Shown here: in pieces, positions 11,294-21,649 of the stretch
Numbering within the stretch: position 1 is the stretch's first letter
Layout of the letters: each line of letters opens with the position of its first letter
Assembly (NCBI GenBank): GCA_037953745.1
Contig: JBAKBP010007926.1
Location: 31,421-95,420 of the forward strand
Direction of reading: 5' to 3'
DNA length: 64,000 nt
Source: Lithodes maja
Lineage: Eukaryota; Arthropoda; Malacostraca; Decapoda; Lithodidae
Notes under the pieces: generated by a model
Told to the model about the DNA's origin: nothing
Databases searched by the model: none
What the model saw: the letters and a program-made list of their open reading frames with translations, nothing else
Position numbers and translations under genes: made by a program

Positions 11294-11402
11294 ATATATA
11301 CAACACTTTTAGCTAACGTATTGGGTAGGAACAAACTGTAGGAGCTTGACACTCAGTCTTATCTTATAGTCTCTTAACATTTTCTATTATGTTTTGGTTC
11401 AG

Positions 11403-11529
11403 AGTGATAAACCGAGCCCCGGGCCTGAAGCTTGTTGTACAGACTCTCCTCTCATCTCTCCAACCCATCGGCAACATTGTCCTCATCTGTTGCACCTTCT
11501 TCATCATCTTCGGCATCTTGGGAGTACAG
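11403..11529 (+). CDS. Ca-alpha1T: T-type calcium channel alpha-1, exon A (domain III S4-S5 linker and S5)
   Basis: This is a pore-forming subunit exon of a low-voltage-activated (Cav3) channel in the plasma membrane. Translation gives [12 protein letters not shown] and then a hydrophobic S5 helix ending FGILGVQ, which matches domain III of Cav3 channels closely. The acceptor is TTCAG at 11398-11402 and the donor GTGTGT at 11530. The exon starts with the third base of an arginine codon (phase 2) and ends in phase 0. Exons for domain III S1-S4 are not in the window. The family call rests on all six exons, whose phases fit together. Confidence 0.93.
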
Positions 11530-11654
11530 GTGTGTTTAACACCTTCAATCACACTACCATATCTTTACTTTATTAATGCTTCTGCCAGTTTTTATGGAGA
11601 TTAGGAAGGACCTCAACGAGTTAGAATGATCTCAATTAGCCCTCTAACTCTGTT
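11530..11654 (+). other. Intron start with a degenerate hairpin-type repeat
   Basis: This is the intron after exon A. A piece containing AGGAAGGACCTC and ATCTCAATTA resembles one half of the hairpin repeats at 19727-19833 and 50522-50634. Confidence 0.4.
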
Positions 11655-11661
11655 ATTTGTT

Positions 11662-11955
11662 AGTAGTCTTGGCAAATCCAACGTCAAGGCTATTAACCTA
11701 ATTGCAATGACGACTTGTCTATTTTGACTGCTATGTCGTCATTCCAACCGCGGTTAAAAAGAAAACGTCTAGAGTCTACTCCTTATCTTGCTCTAGGAGA
11801 CGTTGTACATTAACCAAAACTACCACCGAAGGTGAAAAAAGCATAGAAGAGAAGAAAAAGGGGTTTACCTTAGTTACCGCTTAAGGCCCATCCCGTGTTC
11901 CGTCATGTGCAGATCCCTGTCGAACGTGCGCATGAGCGACCCTCACTTGTTATCA
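11662..11955 (+). repeat. Left inverted terminal repeat of DIRS element
   Basis: This 294-bp repeat is inverted at 19355-19649. I see one difference in the body (A versus G near 11815) and one near the outer edge. Confidence 0.9.
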
Positions 11956-12462
11956 TTTTTTCACGCGCTCCATTGAATGAAGTCGCTTTTGTTGTGCTCC
12001 TTTAATTCACCCTGTTTCGGTTAGTTTCGGCTTTTCTGGCCTTCTTTTTTGTTAGACAGATGTTACGTGATCTAGGGCACACGTAAATGGGCTCCTAAAT
12101 GTGTATAATGGAGACGCGTGTGGAAATAGCTTACCGAAGGTACGGGGGCGCCTGGCGTTCCTCGTATATGTTTTTCATTCTTTCTCTTTTCATATTCTTT
12201 TTTCCTGTTAGTCTGGGCATGGTTTAGCTTTTAGCTTCATTTAGCCTAGCTCGTTTTCTCATTCAGGAATTGCTATGCCCCTATGAGTTCTCATTTTTTT
12301 CATAGCCTAGGTGTACAGTTGGTTCACAATATGAGATTTCGTGGTGGCGGTGCTGTTTGTAGGGTTTGTGTCGGCCGCATAAATAGCGTTATTCCCGAGT
12401 CCCCCCTTTCGAGCCTTCACTGTGTCTCAAGGGCCTTGGCGCTTGGTGGTTCGTGATATCCA

Positions 12463-12646
12463 GGGGTACCCCACGGGGGCCTCTCCCTCACACCACAGGG
12501 TTTTTCGCCCCTGACACATTCTCTACTCACGGCTAGGCCACCCTTTTTCTCGCCAGTTTCATTTATTGGTTTTTGTGTTCCCTTCCTGTTTTCACCTCCA
12601 TCCTTTCATAGCCTTTTGCCCAATCCTGGGGTACCCCACGGGGGCC
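12463..12646 (+). repeat. Repeated GGGGTACCCCACGGGGG motif in DIRS leader
   Basis: The motif occurs at 12463 and again at 12628, each followed by a C-rich tract. It contains a palindromic GGGGTACCCC core. The role is unknown. Confidence 0.5.
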
Positions 12647-12929
12647 CCTGTTTGTGCCAAACCACCCAACCTGCCACTTCTCTTCATGGGCTTTGCTCTA
12701 TCTCTGTGGGTTGGGTGGTTCCTGGGGGATGTGCCTCCTCTCCCCTGGTGTGTCTTCCTTGCCTCTCCCTTGACCGGTTGAGTCAGGATATTATCAAGGA
12801 AGGCACTGCTCAGCTTGATGGTCATCGTCGCTTGGAGTTCATAAGGAGTTGACGCTTGTTTGCGGGCCTTTTTTGGTTTTCCTAGACGCTCCTCTCGCTT
12901 TTTCGGCACCGGACCATCTCGGCCGGTCC

Positions 12930-13075
12930 CGCAAATTTGCGGTGTGCTCGATTCGGTCCTCTGGGACATTTCGGCTCCCCGCAAATTTGCGAAGATCGCT
13001 GGGGGGTCCCGCGGAGATGTGGGGGGTTTGTGTCGGTACGGTTATACTGTACCTCCATTGGCCCGCAAATTTGCG
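12930..13075 (+). promoter_or_regulatory. Three perfect CGCAAATTTGCG palindromes in DIRS leader
   Basis: The 12-bp palindrome is present at 12930-12941, 12980-12991 and 13064-13075, upstream of the gag-like region. Each copy is exact while the intervening sequence is not repeated. A dimeric DNA-binding protein site is one possible reading, which is inference only. Confidence 0.45.
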
Positions 13076-13479
13076 GTTATAGTTGGCTTTCACTGTTCAC
13101 CTTTTTTATGTCATATTGTTGCCTGATACTATATTGGTGTATGCACTTTCCTGGTGTTATAGGCCCTGCATGTAAGATGTTGAGTGGTGGTTAACACTTT
13201 CTCCATCTTTGCAGGTTCTGCTGGTGCTCTTCCGCCTCGGCCGCCCTCCTCACCTACCTCTGTGCTCCCAGTTTAGGGTGAGTACGGATACCTGTTTGCA
13301 TGTGTGTTCCTGTTTCCCCATGCTCCTTCCCTGGTTCTTCTTGGACATTCTCTCCACTTACTCCTTCGACGTGCTGATTCTGGTGTGTGTTCTTCCCGTG
13401 CTGGTCGGCTGCTTTGCTTTCGCCTTGGTTGTCGCTCCCCGTGCTTGGTGAGCCACATGTCCTGCTTGCGCCACTCGCT

Positions 13480-15300
13480 CTTTGTGTCCTCTGCGGCCTA
13501 CCTCCCTGCTCTGTGTGGCCCGTGTCTGGCCCTGGTGGTTGTGCTGCTCCATGGCCCTGGTTCCTCGGCGGCGGCTGTGGCCTCTGCTTCCCTTCCGTCG
13601 GTGTGACCGATGGTCTCCCGCCACATTGGGACTGTGGGCCACCGTTCCCCGGCCTTTGTTGCCGACCGGCTCCGCGTCGCCCTGGGTGTCCCTGGCCCGA
13701 CTGAAGGCCGTTCACCTGGCCCTCTCCCTGCTCGGGCCTTCTCCCCTGGGTCCCGCAGCCGGTCGTCCCATCGTCGGGGGGTTCCCCGGCTCCGTCCACG
13801 CTCTCGCTCGCCTCGTCATCCGTCCTCTACTGCCCCTCGTCGTCCTCCTGATCGCCTTGACGACGCCCGTCGCCCTCGTCTTGGTTCTCGCCCTGAGGCC
13901 GGGGTTAGCGGCTCTGCCCCTGTGCGCCCTCCCCTGGCCTCTACGGTTAGGGGCTCTACTCCCTTCCGCCCGCTTTCCCAGCCCTGACGACTTCCTCTTA
14001 CGTTGTCCTCTCCGCGCGCGGTTGTTCGTGCTGTAGCTGGCCCTCTGCTCCCTCCTACACTGTCCGGGAGGTTCCGCCTGGCTGTCGTTGCTTCTCCTAC
14101 TTCGCCTGCTTCAGTGCCTCTTCTTCCTTCACGGTCTCGTCCCACGGTGGGGGTCCCTCCCTCCTCCGCCTCGGTGTCGGGCCGCCATGTTCTCTCAGCC
14201 CCGGGGATCCTTGCTCTGTTTCCCCCCGCGGCTCCTTCTGGCCTCCTTTCACCCGGCCAGCCTTCCCACTCCCGTCGTCCTGCTCCTCCTCCTTCTTCTC
14301 TTCCTGGCCTTCACTTACCGTCTCGCCGGGGGGGGTACCCCTCCTCTTGCCTCGGTGGGGATTCGCGGGGTTTCGGGGTCCCCCTTTCTCGGGAGCTGAC
14401 GTGTCGCTGGAAGAGGGGGATGGTGCTGTTTCCCCCTCGGCCGTTCGTGATCGGGGACGAGTCCCTCTACGGCGCCACAACCGTCGTCGCTCGCCTTCCT
14501 TGGGCCGCGACGCTGCTGGTTCGTGTCGTGGGTCTCGCTCCCGCTCACGCTTGTCCCTGCGGGCCGACCATTCTGGGTGGGGGGGGGGTCGCCTCTCTCG
14601 GTTCGATTGTTGGCTATGCAGGGCTGGGTTGTGTCACGCTTCGACGGGTGCTTGGCGTCGTTGGACGCCTCCCTCTTCTCGCGCTTCTTGGCGGTTACTC
14701 ACCCTCAGCGCCTCGCCCTCCCTACCCCTGCTACGGTCCCGCTCCCTTCAGCGGGCCTACGCTCTGGTCAGACTTCGGCCGCACTAACATCCTTCCGGCT
14801 GTTCAGTCCCTGGCTGTGTTGACGGGTCTGTCCTCCTATGGGACGGGTTTGTGCGACGCCGGTGCGCCTGGCTTCGCCGTCATGCTCGGTCGCCCTCTCC
14901 CCTTGGAGGCCTGGTTTGCTGAGGCCTTCGACTTCACACCGTTCCGTCGACGGCTCTCCTTCGGTCCCTCCCCTGGAGTCGTCACTGCTTTTGCCTCCTC
15001 TTGTGTCTGTCGGCGGGTTGGCCGGCGCGTTCTGGTCCTGGATGGGCGCGCCCATTCTTGAACTTTGTTCTATTGCTACCCCGTTCTTCTCTCACCCGGA
15101 TCAGCCCTCTGTCGCCACGGTTTTTCCCTTGCGACAGAGGGTGACGGACTTCTTGTCTTGTCTTGGGTTCCCTCCAACCGTCTCTTCCCCACCTGCGGCT
15201 TTTCGAGGCGTCTGCGCCAGGCGCTCTTCGCGAGGGTTTGGACCGCGTTCTGCGGGTCCACCTTCGGCTCGGGGTGTCTTTGGTTCCCGAGCTGAAGGCG
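13480..15300 (+). pseudogene. DIRS gag-like region
   Basis: This is a region of long, overlapping, GC-rich open frames between the leader and the RT homology, in the position of DIRS ORF1. Serine/arginine/proline-rich stretches come first. Fragments resembling a structured gag domain then appear successively in different frames near 14570-14820, 14860-15060 and 15000-15190, which suggests frameshifts. Single frames run up to 352 codons, but A-poor DNA has few stop codons, so length alone is weak evidence. No catalytic motif is expected. The gag call rests mainly on position. Confidence 0.45.
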
Positions 15301-16069
15301 GTTTTGTGCGCGGCAACTCGGCGACGCCCGACGGTGTGGTCCTCGTTCTGCCGGCCGGCCCCCTTGGGTATTCGTCAGGGTTTGTTGTACTCTGCGCTCT
15401 ATACGTCGGGGTTTTTTCTGCTGGTTGCTTGGGTATGCTCGCTTCTCTGTCGGCGGCCCCTGCTTCCGACGCGCGACGACGCGCTGTGTCGTTGCGGACC
15501 CTGCTTACGTCCCGCACCGACGCGCTGTGTCGCCCGCGGGGTCTTCTCAGTCCCGTCCTTCTGCCGGTCCTCTTCGGGGTGCTGCCGCCTTGCACGGGCG
15601 CAGGACTGGGCCGTTGCGGGCCAGTGCGTCGGTTCCGCCTCGCCCTTCTGTTCTTGCCCCTTTTCATCCCCGCCGTGTCGGGGCTGGCCGGCCTTCCACT
15701 TCCGGCCGCCCTTCGCCGGGGTCAGCCCCGCGCCGGCCTGGGGTTGGGGTGGCCCGCCCTTTTCGCCGAGTTTGGGGGGGGGTGGGGTTAGAGGTCAACG
15801 TGGCGCTCGTGCCCGCACGGCCCGTAACGGGGGTACCTCCCCGTCAACACAATGTGTAGTTCTCTGGGTCGGCCTCCTTGTTCTCCTTCTCGCCTGGCCG
15901 ACCGGGTCGCTCCCCTCCTCTCGGGTGCTCCCTCGGGTTGTTTTCGCCCTTGCGCCCCTCGGTTGCCGCGAGGGACGTTGGGGGCGGCGGGTTGCGCGGA
16001 GGGGCCTCACCTGGAGGTGGACGTCTCGACCCCCTTTCCGCTCTTGTCACCGACGCCGGCCCATCTCTT

Positions 16070-16710
16070 CAGAGGTGGCCCACGTGCTCACTTCCATGCC
16101 CGAGCTGGGTAGCGTCGAGGGAGTTGCCCGCCGGTCTCCCGGTTTTCCTCTCCCGTGTCTTTCTGGTCCCGTCGGCGTCCTGCGACGCGATGCGACCGCT
16201 GGTGGTTCTGTCGGCCCTCAACGGGCGCGTCGTGCACACACGGTTTCGGATGCTGCCGGTACCCCTGGTACGCCTGGCCCTGTGCCCTCTGTGTCGCTGG
16301 CCCTCCAGGATGCGTCTTGGCTCGTTCCTCTCCATCCTCGCTTCCAGCGATTCTTGGCCGTTCGGACTTCCGATCGTGTGTTCCTGTTCGCCGGCCTTCC
16401 CTTCGGTCTCCACATCGCGCCGCGGATCTTCTCCGCACATGTGGGGCGGGCTCTGGGTCCTCTCCTCGGGAGCGGGCTCCGGATCCTGTTTTCCTTGGCC
16501 GATTGGTTGGTAGTTTCCGAAGCCCTAGGACTGTGCATTGGCGACGCCCTCACAGTCGTTCGCAACGTCGCACGGTTAGGGTTCCCCTTTGCTGTTCCCG
16601 AGTCACGCTTGACCCCGTCGCGTGTCGTGCCAGGGGTCGGTCTCGCATGGGTTTTGTCCGGCGCTACGGTGACCCGGGGTCTGCCGGCCGCGGTGCACCT
16701 TCGGTGGTAG
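16070..16710 (+). pseudogene. DIRS reverse transcriptase, frameshifted and missing catalytic residues
   Basis: The RT homology is of DIRS type. One frame has LSRVFLVP and an LNGRVVHTRFRM segment (about 16140-16260); a second frame carries on with SLALQDASW, a VPLHPRF segment, LPFGLHIAPRIF (about 16400-16435) and SLADWLVVSEA. The shift between frames lies near 16255-16290. At the first catalytic position the LDLQD-type motif reads LALQD (GCC at 16300-16302). At the YLDD-type position it reads SLAD (GCC at 16498-16500). Both changes would abolish polymerase activity. The LPFGL..APRIF block is the strongest sign of the DIRS clade. Confidence 0.75.
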
Positions 16711-16959
16711 GTCTTCGCCGTGTTGCACTCGGTCTCCCTCCTGGGGTGGCTCTGGGACTCGTTCGTGGGTTCGCTGCTTTGGGCCGCTCTGCCCCTTCCC
16801 TTAGGGAGCCTCTGGCTACTCCGCCTCCTCCTCATGGGCCCCGCGGTGTTTCCGTTGCCCCTATGGATCGGCTCCTGCCACTCCTGCGTACCGTTCGCAG
16901 ACGCTTCGGTCGCTGAGTTGCTCAGGGCTCGCTCTCTGCGGCTGTGCCCTGGTCCGCCC

Positions 16960-17400
16960 CCCCCGCCGACGGTCTGGGTAGCCACAGATACGTCGAGCGA
17001 GGTTGGGTGGGGTTCCCGATCGAACCTGGGACGTCCACTTCCCGGCAGATAGGTGGGTCTCCCTCCACTTACCCGTCTATGCCCTCGGACTGTTGGTTCC
17101 TCTGTTCTTCCTGCGGGACCACGCGCTGGCCCTTCGGGGTAAGTCGGTGGCCTTCGGGTTAGACACTCAGACGGGCTGTCCCCTGTTTCCTTCTGCGGGG
17201 GTCCTCCAGGTCGTTGACTCTATTAGGGGTCTCGGTGGAGTTGTTCTTCCTCGCGGCCCGACACCCCTTCTCCTTGCATGCCTCCTCCCTGCCCGGGCCT
17301 GCCACCCTGTGGGCGGCCGCCCTGTCGAGAGGGCAGGACGTTCTTGTTGAATGGGCGATGAAACGGACTGTGTTCGCCGACCTTGCGGCTTCCTGAGGTG
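16960..17400 (+). pseudogene. DIRS RNase H remnant
   Basis: A VATDTSSEVGWG segment at about 16978-17012 matches the first RNase H aspartate block (TDAS..GWG type). About 120 bases on, an LRGKSVAFGLDTQT block stands where DIRS RNase H has LRGK...DN. The two are in different frames, so the domain is broken. Sequence to about 17700 is probably the rest of this ORF but is not assigned. Confidence 0.5.
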
Positions 17401-17799
17401 TTCCGGAGGTCGCCTTGTTCGCATCGGGGGTGCCGCGCCAGTTGCCTTTGGACCTCTCCCTCCGGCCTCGCGCTCCGGGGGGGGTCCGGCCGCTTTCATG
17501 GTAGCCTGGTACAGGTGGCGGTCGATATACATCTTTCCGCCCCCAGACGCGCTGTTGCTGTGCCCAGTCCTCGCGAGGCTGCGGCTGTACCACGGCTGCG
17601 TCTGGCTCCTCGCGCCTCTGTGGCCGGCACGGGCTTGGTCCGCCCGGTTGCCGCGGTGGTGCCCGAGTCCGGTCCCTCTACCTGTCTCCGGCTTCCACTT
17701 GGGCTCGGTTGGGGACCTGCGGGCCTCGTTGGCCTTCGCATCGTGCTTGTTCATGTGGCACGGTGGCTCCCGGTCCCCGGCCGGGCCCTGGCCGGGCCC

Positions 17800-18700
17800 T
17801 GACTGACTTCCTGCAGCGTTCCTGGCCGTCTTCTCCTTGGGGGCCTTACGGGTCCCGCTGGAGGTCTTTTCCTAGGTGGCTACAGGCCACTCGCCTGCCA
17901 GTTGGCTCTCCTTCCCTCGTCCTACGCTCCTTGTTTCGCCTCTTCCGTACACGTCACTTTCGAGTCGACGCTATACGTACCCACTTGTCTGCCGTCCGGG
18001 GGATCTTTGGGTCCGTCGCTGGGCTGGTCGTTCTGCCACAGGAGCTGGATTCCTTCCTGCCGGCTGCCTTCCGGGATCGACCTCCTCCGCGCCAGGTCCC
18101 TCCGCAGTGGGATCTGGGGCGGGCTCTGGTCCTTCTGGCTTCACCCACGTCTACAAGGGCCGCTACGCCGGTTCTGTTGCTCGGGCGTCCGCTCTTCCTT
18201 GTCGCTCTGGCCACTGGGGTTCGGGTGTCTGCCCTAGCGGCATTGTCATGGCCCCGGGACTGCGTGCGATTCTCCCCGTCCTTGCATGGCATCTCGTTCG
18301 CCTCCTCCCCTCCTTTTGTTACCACGCTTGGGAGGGCGGCCCCCGCTTTCCGGCCTTTCGCCGTCCGGGCTTTCCGGCTTGGGCATCCTCGCCATGTGTT
18401 GTGCCCGGTGTCGGCCTTGCGCTCCTCTGTTGCGTCTGTGGCGCCGCCTTCGGGTCCTGCTGTGTGGGTGTCTCCTCGGACAGGTGGGAGGCTCTCGCAG
18501 GTGCAGATGGGCCGCCGCGTTTGTCGGGCCGTTCGTGCCCGTCACCCTGTTTGTAGGGGTTCTGCGCACGATGTCAGATCCTTTGCTGCCTCCTTCCGGT
18601 TCCTGCCACGTCGATCCTTACCTGCCATCGCCTCAGCAGTTTTGTGGGTCTTCTATCAATTCCTTCATCTCCTCCTACCTCTCCGTGTCCAGTGTTCGAC
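17800..18700 (+). pseudogene. DIRS tyrosine recombinase
   Basis: This lies in the 391-codon frame 17709-18884. It shows VALATGVRVSALAALS with the first catalytic arginine (about 18205-18245), LCPVSALR (about 18400), WVSPRTGGRLS, then AHDVRSFAAS with the H..R pair (about 18565-18590). After RSLPAIASA, the region that normally holds the nucleophilic tyrosine reads VLWVFYQFLHLLLPLR, so a tyrosine is present but its spacing and context are off. The protein would integrate the circular DNA copy without target duplication. Whether this copy is active is doubtful. Confidence 0.7.
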
Positions 18701-18784
18701 CCCCTCGGCTGGTGATTGCTCTCGGGGGTCGTGTTTCCTGGTGCTCTGGCGAAGATCCCTGGTCTTCCCCCCTTGTCCCTCGTT

Positions 18785-19179
18785 CTTTTCCTTTGTTTTA
18801 TATGACAAAGGGAGGGGGGGGGGGGGGTACGGGTTTGCAACACTGGATTGCAAGTTTGGGATTATGTATTGTTCCAGTACATAAGTGTTTTTGCCACATT
18901 GAAAATTGTGTTTTGTTCTTGTGTTCAGTGTTTTTGTTGGTTTTTGAAGAAAAGGGATTTTGGGTACAGTACCTTTTTGGTTTCAGACAAGTCTATGTTT
19001 TTGCATTACTATGAATGACGGGCATGTGTTAAAACTGTTCTTTTTAGCTACTCCTCAGTTTTTCACTCTTTTATTAGACTCTCTTGTTTAAATTGTGTCT
19101 TTGTCATTCATACTTTTGTTTTATGCATTGGTTTTTTTGGTAGGTTGGGCTTGGATGTCCTCCTCCTATTTGTTATGCA
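18785..19179 (+). other. DIRS 3' untranslated stretch
   Basis: A G-run at 18810-18827, then T-rich sequence with no gene, leading to the internal complementary region. Confidence 0.5.
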
Positions 19180-19292
19180 GCCTTGACGTTGGATTTGCCA
19201 AGACTACTAACAAATTGGGAGGTTTGACGTACCTCCCAACCTACCAAATAGGAAAACCTACTATTTGGTAGTAGTCTTGGAAAATCCAACGT
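19180..19292 (+). repeat. Internal complementary region of DIRS element
   Basis: The left part (to about 19217) is the reverse complement of the left terminus at 11655-11692. The right part is the reverse complement of the right terminus up to 19704. In DIRS elements this region templates joining of the two ends into a circle, and it defines the element boundaries. Confidence 0.88.
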
Positions 19293-19354
19293 ACATAATA
19301 CCCTCCCTCACGCCGGACCCCTGCCCATCCGCGTTCTTCTGCTGACGTGAGATG

Positions 19355-19649
19355 TGATAACAAGTGAGGGTCGCTCATGCGCACGTTCGACAGGGATCTG
19401 CACATGACGGAACACGGGATGGGCCTTAAGCGGTAACTAAGGTAAACCCCTTTTTCTTCTCTTCTATGCTTTTTTCACCTTCGGTGGTAGTTTTGGTCAA
19501 TGTACAACGTCTCCTAGAGCAAGATAAGGAGTAGACTCTAGACGTTTTCTTTTTAACCGCGGTTGGAATGACGACATAGCAGTCAAAATAGACAAGTCGT
19601 CATTGCAATTAGGTTAATAGCCTTGACGTTGGATTTTCCAAGACTACTA
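19355..19649 (-). repeat. Right inverted terminal repeat of DIRS element
   Basis: Inverted copy of 11662-11955, followed by a right-end extension to 19704 that is matched only by the internal complementary region. Confidence 0.9.
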
Positions 19650-19726
19650 CCAAATAGTAGGTTTTCCTATTTGGTAGGTTGGGAGGTACGTCAAACCTCC
19701 CAATGTCCATACTAATGGTACTGCCA

Positions 19727-19833
19727 GATGATTTTATTCAGCTTAGCAAGGACCTCGGAGAATTCTTGGGTTAAAGACTATCTCAATTAATCATCTGATA
19801 GGATCTTCCTAAGTTGAATAAAATCGTCAGAAA
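19727..19833. repeat. Short hairpin (MITE-like) repeat
   Basis: The outer arms, GATTTTATTCAGCTTA and its imperfect complement near 19805-19831, can pair over about 28 bases. A related hairpin lies at 50522-50634. It may be a MITE. Confidence 0.5.
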
Positions 19834-19898
19834 TGTGTAAGACCATTAATTCTCAGTAACACCTTTTACTGTTATGGTGGTAATATTCACAGCATGTA

Positions 19899-20948
19899 CA
19901 ATCGCGCTAAGAAGTCATGACTCGCTTTTTTTATGGATCGGACAATAGTTCCCAAATCTGGCTACCGCTGGCAACTCTCCACTGCCCCTCGGAGCCCGGT
20001 CGTTTCCTAATTTTAAACTACTGTATAGGTCTTTGGATATTCCCAATAATTGGCCTACTTAGAAAATTAACCTATTTATGCCCTCCAATTTTGATTTATG
20101 TTGAAGTTTGAATAAATATAAGTAATGTTTGTTGTCAATTTCTTTATAGAATAATGAAAGTAATTAATTTACATGCGCTATCTAGCATGTTGCACTCCCA
20201 GGCCCGTAGGAACGGTAGGATATTCACTATTCAGGGACAGAGTCAGTCATTGTCAGGATATGAGGGGAGTATATATCTTTGCTTTTATATCCACCTTTGT
20301 CCTTTAATACTTGCCTTTCCATCTTCCGTTTTGATATGGGTCTCCCTATGGGTTATTATAAATTCTAAAAGTTAAAATTCATCATTTGTCTATACAAATT
20401 ACAAGCTGTTCTCGAGTATTCAAGCGCTCTCCCAAAATATACTGGAGACCGCTTTGTTTTTCAGGCAGACTGTATAATTGTCCCACTTAGAGAATTAAAT
20501 TTGGAAAAAACAATCTGTTATACTGTATGTTTATTTACGTGATTTATTGACACTTATGGTTTGAATATTAGTTTTATCTGTTGGTTTTAATGTTACGAGA
20601 TACTTTTCTCCCGGTATTCTTGGTTTAAAAAGTAATACAAGCATTAAGAGACTTGCTCCACATTTTAATCCTGAATCTAGTGAGCGAAATACTACGAGTT
20701 TCAAATGTTTTCGTTCGGGTTAGTCTCAACTTTCGTATTATTTGGTTTGCTCTCACATAATGAGATAAATATATTGCAACAATACTTATACTGTATATCG
20801 TGTTTTTGGTATTTTTTCCTTAAATATAGTTCTCCGCGGTGTGTAATACTGTACTGTATATGAATATAGTAGAGCCTCAATAGTTGCCAGATAGCACTTT
20901 CTGAACAAAAGGTACTGGGAATCGAGTCATGACTTCTTAGCGCGATTG
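19899..20948. mobile_element. TA-flanked inverted-repeat DNA transposon (non-autonomous)
   Basis: The ends CAATCGCGCTAAGAAGTC... and its reverse complement are nearly perfect over about 28 bp. Each is flanked by TA (19897-19898 and 20949-20950), consistent with a Tc1/mariner-type target. The 1050-bp interior is AT-rich with no transposase. Confidence 0.75.
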
Positions 20949-21059
20949 TACAGTACTGTATACCAGGTTCATTTGTCTTCAGCTTATGCAGATTTAACGC
21001 CGTGCACGCCCTAGATTATCAGGGCTAGGACGTACCCCTGTTACAGGGACTTTACTAGA

Positions 21060-21160
21060 CATTTGCCATGAATCGCTAGACATCTACCAATGGCACAGCC
21101 TGGGATCGAACTGCCGACCCATTGATCAGCAGCCAGACACGCTACCGACCATGCCACGGC
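21060..21160 (-). mobile_element. tRNA-derived SINE head
   Basis: On the minus strand an A-box-like TGGCATGGTCGGTAGC is followed at the right spacing by a B-box-like GCAGTTCGATCCC, the internal RNA polymerase III promoter of a tRNA-like sequence. The cloverleaf is poor, so this is a SINE remnant rather than a tRNA gene. The body probably extends to lower coordinates (about 21000). Confidence 0.6.
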
Positions 21161-21394
21161 CCGTGGTCTTCAACTATACATTCAAAATCAATTTATCGCT
21201 GACAAACTTGCACATAAACATTACCAGACAAAGTTAAGTTACTATCACTTTTTCTTGATAGTCCTCATGTGTTTTTAATAGCTAATAACTACCAAGACTA
21301 ATATTTGTTTCATATTGTAGAAATGTTGAGATTTCACACAAAATTATCCTTGAGGTTTTTCTGCAAACTGTTATTTTTGATAGTACAGTTGTCT

Positions 21395-21496
21395 TTGAGC
21401 GAGCTGTGGGCATAAAACTAATTTTGAAGAGGTAATTATGAGATTAAGATAATTCTATATTTGATATGAAATGGCAACCCCTGCTACATGAAAGGG
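21395..21496 (+). mobile_element. Partial piggyBac-type MITE (227-bp family)
   Basis: The segment from the GTTGTCTTTGAG block through AACTAATTTTGAAGAGG to GAAAGGG-TTAA matches the MITE at 37619-37845. The right end with TTAA (21497-21500) is present; the left half is too diverged to place. Confidence 0.6.
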
Positions 21497-21596
21497 TTAA
21501 TGTCTATAATGCACAGAAATTACAATCAAGATTTTTTGCAAACTATTGATTTTGAATGTAGCAGTTTGAATTGTCCCCTACTATTACTATTTTTAT

Positions 21597-21599
21597 TGG

Positions 21600-21649
<50 letters not shown>
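21597..21649. repeat. (GTT)n microsatellite, probable LINE tail
   Basis: About 17 GTT units lie directly at the 3' end of the minus-strand LINE that follows, so this is probably its (AAC)n tail. Confidence 0.75.

Larger units (their letters stand above)
11655..19704 (+). mobile_element. DIRS-type tyrosine-recombinase retrotransposon
   Basis: About 8.05 kb with the full DIRS architecture: inverted terminal repeats (11662-11955 and 19355-19649), distinct outer ends, and an internal complementary region (19180-19292) whose two halves are complementary to the left and right ends. The interior is GC-rich and carries gag-like, RT, RNase H and tyrosine recombinase homology on the plus strand, all with damage. 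The ITRs look about 99% identical, so the copy is fairly young. The exact ends are ambiguous by one to three bases because the termini share AT. No target duplication is seen, as expected for the group. Confidence 0.88.

Noticed and set aside
12592..18884. Many long overlapping frames on both strands of the GC-rich DIRS interior
   Set aside because: A-poor DNA has few stop codons on either strand; only the frames with RT, RNase H and recombinase motifs are supported.
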